From: Panopea generosa
Taxonomy: Eukaryota > Mollusca > Bivalvia > Adapedonta > Hiatellidae
DNA length: 64,000 bases
Reading direction: 5' to 3'
Assembly (NCBI GenBank): GCA_029582155.1
Contig: CM055901.1
Span: 8,698,455 to 8,762,454, forward strand
Positions 58,298 to 64,000 of the stretch are shown here, piece after piece. Both the position numbers and the translations under genes were made by a program. The notes under the pieces were generated by a model, which was not told the origin of the DNA, ran no database searches, and saw only the letters and a list, made by a program, of their open reading frames with translations. The first letter of the stretch is position 1, and each line of letters opens with the position of its first letter.

Positions 58298-61200
58298 ATG
58301 TGGTCAGACGATAATGATGACGACTTTTTTAGCTTTGCCACACAGGTAGAACAGTTATTGGTTGTAAATGAAAACATATCTGGAAATAAAATAAGTGCTG
58401 TCACAGAGGCAAATGATTGCAACAATAAAACAACAATACAACAGATATCAGATAATGTAAGTGCTATCACAGTGGATAAAGATTGCGACAATAAAACAAC
58501 AATACAAGAGATATCGGATAATGTAAGTGCTATTACAGAGGGAAAAGATTGCGACAATAAAACAACAATAAAACAGAAGTCGGATAATGTAAGTAATATC
58601 ACAGAGGAAAATGATTGCAACAATAGATCAGCAATACAACAGAAGTCAGATAGTGTAAGTGCTATCACAGAAGGAAAAGATTGCAAGAAAAAAACTACAA
58701 TACAAGATATATCGGATAATGTAAGTGCTGTCACAGAGAAAAAAGTTTGCAACAATAAAACAACAATAAAACATAAGTCGGATAATGTAAGTGCTATCAC
58801 AGAGGGAAAAGATTGCAACAAAAAAACTACAATACAAGAGATATCGGATAATGTAAGAGCCCTCACAAAGGAAAATGATTGCAACAATAAATCAACAATA
58901 CAACAGAAGTCGGATAATGTAAGTAATATCATAGAGGGAAATGATTGCAACAATAAAACTACAAGACAAGAGATATCGGATAATGTAAGTGCTGTTACGG
59001 AGGAAAATGTTTGTAACAATAAAACAACAATAACACAGAAGTTGGATAATGTAAGTGATCTCACAGATGAAATTGATTGCAACGATAAAACAACAATACA
59101 AGAGATGTTGGATAATGTAGATGCTGTCATAGAGGAAAAAGATTGCGACAATAAAACAACAGTACAAGAGATGTCGGATAATGTAGATGCTGTCATAGAG
59201 AAAAACGATACAACAACTATAAATGAGAAGTATGTAACAGAAGAAAATGAACCTGTAAGAAAGACACTGGAAAGTGAACTTGTAGCTAGAAATGATAGAA
59301 AGAAACATAAAAAGCGGAAGCGTATGCCTACTAGAAAAAAGTTAAAATATATTTCTAGTTCTGATGAGGATATACCTTTAAGTATGTATACCAGCCAGTA
59401 CATTCCACAGAATGACAGTGATGATGATGATGATGATGAAACATTTGCCCCCAATTCATATGATTTGAATTCCACAGACTCAGAATATTATTCTGACTTA
59501 TCTGACACTTCAAAACAACATAACAAAAGGGATACACTGCTTAAAAAAACATGGGATGAGACAGTGACAAATATTACAAAAATGAAAAATATTACAAAAA
59601 CTAAAAACCAGCGAAAGAAAATGCCCAGTAATGATTGTCAATTAAATAGAGATTCTACAGTTGAAGATGTAAAACGACAGAGTTATCATGCAGACATCAT
59701 GCGAAAAACACTAATAGCTGCAAATGAAGGCCGTTTAGACCAACTTTTGAATAATGAAGGACTTCAACGTGAAAAGGTTCCACCCTATGGAAACTGCTTC
59801 TTCCATGCAGCATGCCATTCAGGTCTAGTTTCGGAGTCCCATACCCAACTTCGACAATCATTATGTGCTCATTTGAAAGATAATGCGCTTGAGTACATAG
59901 GGTTTATATTGAACAAGTACAGTCCAGAAAAAGAAGAAGAATTTATCTCTGAATATTTAGTTGAAATAGAGAATCTGAAAAAAGATGGTTACTGGTCTAG
60001 CAAGGTTGCGGACCTTTTACCACTTGTGCTGGCAAACTACGCTGACTGTTCAGTTACAATTTTTACCAGTAAACCAGATCAAGAAAGGATAACGGTTATA
60101 CCTACTTTAAAAGCAAATGAAGGTGACAATGACTTAAAATTAGCGTACATCTCAGTCCCAAATATTCTTGAACATTATGATGCATGTACGGCTATTCAGG
60201 ATTGCGATTCAGTGCCATTAATTGCATTAAAAATACCAAATGCAAATGCTGAAATGCAAGATTCCAATTGTTGCAGTTCTTCTGCCGGGGTAAACCAAAC
60301 TCCAAAAAAGGCTGCCAAATTTATATCTCCAGCCAAAAAGAGATTGTTTCGAAAGAGAAAAGCTACACCCGAGAACTGGAAGAAAAATGTGAGAAAACGA
60401 TTGAAGATTTGTGGTGAGGAATATGTATCACCTTCTGGAAAAATTATACAAAAGAAGCAAGTTCAGGAATGTGACTGTTCAAAGTGTAAATATAAATGCA
60501 ATGAAAAAGTATCTTTTCAACAAAGATGTGCGATCAGAGACATTTATTACGGACTTGATTCTTATGAAAGAAAAAAAGATTACATATGTTCAAGTGTACA
60601 AGAACAAAAAACAAAGACGTATTTAGATGATAAAGGAAATAAAGTTGAAAAGAAAAAACAAGTTATGAGATTGTATACACTTGTGGTAGAGAAAGAACGA
60701 GTTAGAGTTTGCAAAAAATTCTTCTTAAAAACATTCAGCTTTAGTGAAGCAACAGTAACACATGCTCTTTCAAAAAAGGTGAGTGGCCACTTTCAAGGAA
60801 GGGATGAACGAGGAAGACATAGGGCACCGAATAAAACAAGTGAACAGAGCCTTCAAGAGATAAAAAATCACATAGAATCATTTCCCACTGTAGAACCACA
60901 CTATGTTAGGAAATCTAGTAAGAGACAGTATCTTGCCAATGATTTGAATATTAAAAGAATGTATGAAGAATATGCATCTAAATGTAAAGAAAATGGAACA
61001 GAAGCTGTAAATGAACCAATATACAGACGTGTTTTCAATGAAGAATATAACATTTCATTCCATGTACCAAAGAAAGATCAATGCAACATTTGTAATAAAT
61101 ATGACAATGCAAAGGCAGATGGGACACTTGATGATAAACAACAGGAAGAGTACACACTGCACCAATACAGAAAGGTAGTGGCCAGAGAACAAAAACACAA

Positions 61201-62131
61201 AGACAGCAACATTGCAAGGCAGTGTAGCAAAGTCCACACTTGCACATTTGATTTACAATCAGTTTTGTACACACCATGTTCACTAGTAAGTGTGATGTAT
61301 TACATGAGAAAACTTTGTTGTTACAACTTGTCTGTATATAGTGCTGGTGACAAAAAAGCATCATGTTTTCTTTGGTCAGAAATAGAAGGCAAACGTGGAT
61401 CAAATGAAATTTCAACATGTCTGAATTTATATCTTTCAAGCTTGGAATCTGCCACAGAGCGCGTAATTCTATACTCAGATGCATGCCCTGGGCAAAACAG
61501 AAATCAGATCGTGGCCACATGTCTTCTTCATTCTGTAACAACAATACCTAACATCAAAATAATTGACCATAAATTTCTTGAAAGTGGGCATACACACATG
61601 GAGTGCGACTCCATGCACGCAGCGATTGAATTTGCAAAATCAAAAACAAAAATCTTCGTGCCAAGCCAGTGGGACACTGTGATATCGATGGCACGGCGAA
61701 GAAGTCCTTACCATGTAGTGACCCTTAAACATGGTGATTTTAAAGACTTCAAGGGAGTCAAATCTAAAACACCTAGAACAACAAAAACGGAAAATGGGCA
61801 AAAACCAAAATGGACCAGCATGAAGTGGATGCGATTCATTAAAGATGACCCAGATATGTGTCATTTCAAATATGATTTTGACGAATCGGAGGAATTTCAG
61901 AAGGTGAAGATGAGTAGTAAACGGTCAACCGAACAACTACAGCCTTTGTATAAATCAAAATTACAAATATCAAGTGCAAAGAAAAAGGACTTGATTGCTT
62001 TGTGCAAGAAAGGTGTTATACCAGCCGAATTCCACGAGTACTATAAAGGGTTGTCTGCAAATCAGACTGTAAAGGAACGTCTACCGGTACCAGACAAAGA
62101 TGAAAGTGACGATGATACAGACATCGAATAA
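58298..62131 (+). CDS. OTU-domain transposase-like protein, 1,277 residues
   Basis: Intact ORF. Residues 28 to about 306 are thirteen 22-residue repeats of the form ISDNVSAITEGKDCNNKTTI. Residues 334-348 are strongly basic (RKKHKKRKRMPTRKK), a likely nuclear signal, followed by acidic SSSDED and DDDDDDE tracts. Residues about 490-640 form an OTU cysteine-protease domain: PPYGNCFFHA with Cys500, Trp566, and EHYDA with His626 and Asp628; the usual Asp three residues before Cys is Tyr497. Cys clusters lie at 725-734 and 929-932. A DDE/RNase H-like core follows, with Asp985 (TFDLQSVLY), Asp1061 (YSDACPGQNRN) and a GHTHMECDSMHAAIE block (E1102, D1104, E1111). The C-terminus is acidic. The role is probably DNA transposition; the OTU part may remove ubiquitin from host proteins (inference). 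Codon 58298 is the first in-frame ATG after a stop at 58295. Confidence 0.85.
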   Translation: MWSDDNDDDFFSFATQVEQLLVVNENISGNKISAVTEANDCNNKTTIQQISDNVSAITVDKDCDNKTTIQEISDNVSAITEGKDCDNKTTIKQKSDNVSNITEENDCNNRSAIQQKSDSVSAITEGKDCKKKTTIQDISDNVSAVTEKKVCNNKTTIKHKSDNVSAITEGKDCNKKTTIQEISDNVRALTKENDCNNKSTIQQKSDNVSNIIEGNDCNNKTTRQEISDNVSAVTEENVCNNKTTITQKLDNVSDLTDEIDCNDKTTIQEMLDNVDAVIEEKDCDNKTTVQEMSDNVDAVIEKNDTTTINEKYVTEENEPVRKTLESELVARNDRKKHKKRKRMPTRKKLKYISSSDEDIPLSMYTSQYIPQNDSDDDDDDETFAPNSYDLNSTDSEYYSDLSDTSKQHNKRDTLLKKTWDETVTNITKMKNITKTKNQRKKMPSNDCQLNRDSTVEDVKRQSYHADIMRKTLIAANEGRLDQLLNNEGLQREKVPPYGNCFFHAACHSGLVSESHTQLRQSLCAHLKDNALEYIGFILNKYSPEKEEEFISEYLVEIENLKKDGYWSSKVADLLPLVLANYADCSVTIFTSKPDQERITVIPTLKANEGDNDLKLAYISVPNILEHYDACTAIQDCDSVPLIALKIPNANAEMQDSNCCSSSAGVNQTPKKAAKFISPAKKRLFRKRKATPENWKKNVRKRLKICGEEYVSPSGKIIQKKQVQECDCSKCKYKCNEKVSFQQRCAIRDIYYGLDSYERKKDYICSSVQEQKTKTYLDDKGNKVEKKKQVMRLYTLVVEKERVRVCKKFFLKTFSFSEATVTHALSKKVSGHFQGRDERGRHRAPNKTSEQSLQEIKNHIESFPTVEPHYVRKSSKRQYLANDLNIKRMYEEYASKCKENGTEAVNEPIYRRVFNEEYNISFHVPKKDQCNICNKYDNAKADGTLDDKQQEEYTLHQYRKVVAREQKHKDSNIARQCSKVHTCTFDLQSVLYTPCSLVSVMYYMRKLCCYNLSVYSAGDKKASCFLWSEIEGKRGSNEISTCLNLYLSSLESATERVILYSDACPGQNRNQIVATCLLHSVTTIPNIKIIDHKFLESGHTHMECDSMHAAIEFAKSKTKIFVPSQWDTVISMARRRSPYHVVTLKHGDFKDFKGVKSKTPRTTKTENGQKPKWTSMKWMRFIKDDPDMCHFKYDFDESEEFQKVKMSSKRSTEQLQPLYKSKLQISSAKKKDLIALCKKGVIPAEFHEYYKGLSANQTVKERLPVPDKDESDDDTDIE

Positions 62132-62479
62132 CATTGCAACAGCATGATTATATTGATAAACATGTAATGGTAAAATACAAAGCAGTCAAAAAATCAATTA
62201 AGTGTTTAGTGTTCATGTACTTAAAAATTACTTAACTCAGTGCCTAAGTATACAAACTGTTTGGAGTTAGAAGACCGCGGAACATGATTATTATCATAAT
62301 GACTACTGATTGCAGTAGGTAGAGTATGGTATCTATATGACCACGGATTGCAAAAAGGTGCAATTGGAGGTCAGATAGAATGTTATAGTATGTAAAATGT
62401 TTGTATAATAATTTGTAATCGTTTTTTTTTTGTCATTTAAAGAAATTATGTATACATTTCGTCTTTGTAGATTCCGAGA

Positions 62480-62485
62480 AATAAA
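62480..62485 (+). terminator. Polyadenylation signal of the transposase gene (candidate)
   Basis: AATAAA about 350 bp after the stop codon, the nearest such signal on the coding strand and still inside the element. A further AATAAA lies at 62946. Confidence 0.45.
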
Positions 62486-62757
62486 ATTACATTTAGTGTG
62501 ATAAAAATCTTAATTGCATTTAAAAAGAACAATCATGATTATTACTGTCATTTACCTATCAGATAACATGTTTTGGGTCTAAAAACCTTAATATTTCAAA
62601 AACTTATATTACAACCAGAACAACGTATGACAACATACAGTATTGTGTCTTCATTTTATTAGATTTGTGTAATCAAATTGCATTGCCAAACCATTGTATC
62701 AATGTATACTCTTATATAGCAAATTAAAAATAGTACTTAACTATTGGTTTTGTTAAT

Positions 62758-62793
62758 GCCAAAATATTGTATTGTTTAATACAACATTTTGGC
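62758..62793. repeat. Palindrome in the transposon 3' region
   Basis: The arms 'gccaaaatattgtatt' and 'aatacaacattttggc' pair at 15 of 16 positions around the loop 'gttt'. It lies within the subterminal zone. Confidence 0.75.
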
Positions 62794-63219
62794 TGTCCAT
62801 TTATAAACAATTTGTTAACATGTCCTTAAAGCTTAAGACTGGTATAGTTATATACTAGGTTCTGGCATCAAATACTTTCATAAATATCCCTTATTTACAT
62901 ATGCTTAATACACGCATCTGTAGATGCCAGGGTATGGTTGGCTGAAATAAAGAACAATTTTCATTTTGCTTAAAACCAGAACCTCTTATCGGAAAATAAG
63001 AGGTTTTACCTATTCAAAAAAACTGCTATTTGACCAAATTTATCCTGCCAGAACAAAAATGGATTATTTTTTCATCATTTGCGGAACAAATCATTTGAAA
63101 TATATATATATAAATAAAGCATGTACTACTGCATCACATTGCTAAGAATTGTATGTAAATATGGATTTTTAAACATTTGCCAACGTTTTTTCGTCTTCCT
63201 GAACATTTTTGAAAATTGC

Positions 63220-63251
63220 AGATACCAGGTTCTGGTTTTTAATAGACGATA
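63220..63251 (-). repeat. Right terminal inverted repeat of the transposon
   Basis: On the plus strand it reads AGATACCAGGTTCTGG, then TTTTTAATAGACGATA, the complement of the left end with one mismatch. Confidence 0.9.
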
Positions 63252-63357
63252 TGCAGATAAAGTGTCTTGCTCTACTAACCACACAGAGCCTTAGCGGAGG
63301 ATCAAACCCACAACCCATCGATCCTGGGTCCAATGTTCTACCATCGGACCACGCAAG
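63252..63357 (-). mobile_element. Right part of the SINE split by the transposon
   Basis: 'tgcagataaagtgtcttgct', inverted B box 'aggatcaaacccacaaccca' and the tRNA-like head 'gttctaccatcggaccacgc' continue the element begun at 57262. The bases TGCA are present in both halves. Confidence 0.8.
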
Positions 63358-64000
63358 GAAGAAATTAAGACATTCAATTCTGCCCTTTAGCATCTAAGGT
63401 ATTAACTTAGAAAGGCTTCAGTAGTTAAATAATCCCTGCTTTGCAATTATTAAGTTGGAAAATAGTCTGGAAGACTCCTTCACCTCCAGAGGAGTAATTG
63501 TCAGATCATAAAGATGTAAGTTTGTTTGACAAACAGCTGGTTGTCAGCCTTGCTATAATTCTTGTACTCTAGGATCTTTGGGAAAGCTGACTTGCTTGAC
63601 ACCAGCCTTGCTAAGAACCTCATTCAGTGGAGCATGGTCAACCTGATGCTTGTCTAAGTGGATATAATGGATTACCTCCCCTGAAAGATAGAGATAATGG
63701 ATTACCTCCCTCCAAAGATAGAGATATAATACAAGTAGAAAAACTATATTTCAGTACATTAATAAATAAACTCCAGTAACTCCATGCCAAATTTGGGACA
63801 ATACATATATTATTTGCCTACATATAAAAAGATTAAATAAGTACATACAGATTAATTCTTGCCATTTTTTTTTTATTGCAATGGGCGTTTTATAATGGTG
63901 TAACAAGTGTAAAAGATTTCTAGCGAAATATTAGTTAAGTTTAACTAATTCATTTTAGCTTGATTGCAAAGAAAGCTTGAAACTTATATAACTTGTTCTT
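63358..64000. other. Window end, AT-rich DNA with a SINE beginning
   Basis: Includes a duplicated 'ataatggattacctcccctg' / 'ataatggattacctccctcc' pair near 63665-63720. From about 63945, 'ttcattttagcttgattgca' marks the tail of a family 1 SINE that continues beyond the window. Confidence 0.5.

Larger units (their letters stand above)
57309..63251 (+). mobile_element. Complete autonomous DNA transposon encoding an OTU-transposase protein
   Basis: 5,943 bp. The ends are inverted: TATCGTCT.TTAAAAACC at 57309 and its complement ending at 63251, matching at 31 of 32 positions. TGCA flanks both sides (57305-57308 and 63252-63255), and the flanks together form one SINE, so the boundaries are well supported. 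A single long gene lies on the plus strand. Subterminal motifs of the form CCAGAACCTnGTATCTG recur near both ends. A 16-bp-arm palindrome lies at 62758-62793. The 4-bp duplication and core motifs resemble Sola-type transposons (inference from memory; not verified). The intact ORF and nearly identical ends suggest recent activity. Confidence 0.88.

Noticed and set aside
58276..59475. 399-codon antisense ORF over the transposase N-terminus
   Set aside because: The 66-bp repeat period keeps every frame free of recurring stops. The product is an Ser/Leu-rich hydrophobic mirror of the repeats, and the sense strand has the domain-bearing gene.
61035..61544. 169-codon antisense ORF
   Set aside because: Shadow of the transposase DDE-like core on the opposite strand.
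63169..63397. Short ORFs on both strands at the transposon right end
   Set aside because: They span the inverted repeat and the SINE flank; no coding signal.

Overview
Eukaryotic, AT-rich, repeat-rich nuclear DNA, most likely from a marine mollusc and probably a bivalve. I infer this from tRNA-derived SINEs with the 'tttagcgtcgctttcaac' type tail domain, the 'acaagaggcccaagag' dispersed repeat, several TTAA and TA MITEs, and abundant minisatellites. Nothing in the window looks bacterial. No database search was possible, so identities rest on reading translated sequence against known protein families.

Region 1 (about 6.9-40.3 kb, minus strand) is the 5' part of a CDC14 dual-specificity phosphatase gene. 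Few of its exons stand out as long ORFs because they are only 49-93 nt, but eight consecutive exon positions join in phase with canonical GT/AG sites. They give about 203 residues, from the start methionine to the beginning of the catalytic B domain. The last position is present twice, at 8,697-8,784 and 6,882-6,969. Both copies are 88 nt, have the same phases, and encode 29 full codons with 22 identical residues, so they look like mutually exclusive exons. The catalytic CX5R exon and the 3' end were not found and should lie left of position 1. The introns carry SINEs (nearly all in the gene's sense orientation), TTAA MITEs, a Tigger-like MITE, a 47-bp minisatellite and a 68-bp satellite that appears to have grown from the tRNA end of a neighbouring SINE.

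Region 2 (40.3-57.3 kb) starts with the CDC14 promoter side, with CCAAT and CACGTG boxes. A dead LINE reverse transcriptase follows at about 40.8-42.4 kb; one of its segments was amplified as five 112-bp copies. Next comes a roughly 10.8-kb tandem array of a 62-bp unit (about 170 copies), with a 186-bp trimeric higher-order repeat in its left part. Beyond that are AT-rich spacer DNA, a pre-miRNA-like hairpin and a roughly 1-kb minisatellite with about 36-bp units.

Region 3 (57,309-63,251) is a complete 5.94-kb DNA transposon. It has near-perfect terminal inverted repeats (31 of 32), a probable 4-bp TGCA target duplication, repeated subterminal motifs, a likely 5'UTR intron and one intact 1,277-residue ORF. 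The protein has thirteen 22-residue tandem repeats, a basic nuclear-localisation-like patch, an OTU-type cysteine protease domain, Cys clusters and a DDE/RNase H-like transposase core. It sits inside an older SINE whose two halves flank it. The 4-bp duplication and core motifs suggest a Sola-like element, but that assignment is inference. This element and the duplicated CDC14 exon are the two most interesting objects in the window.
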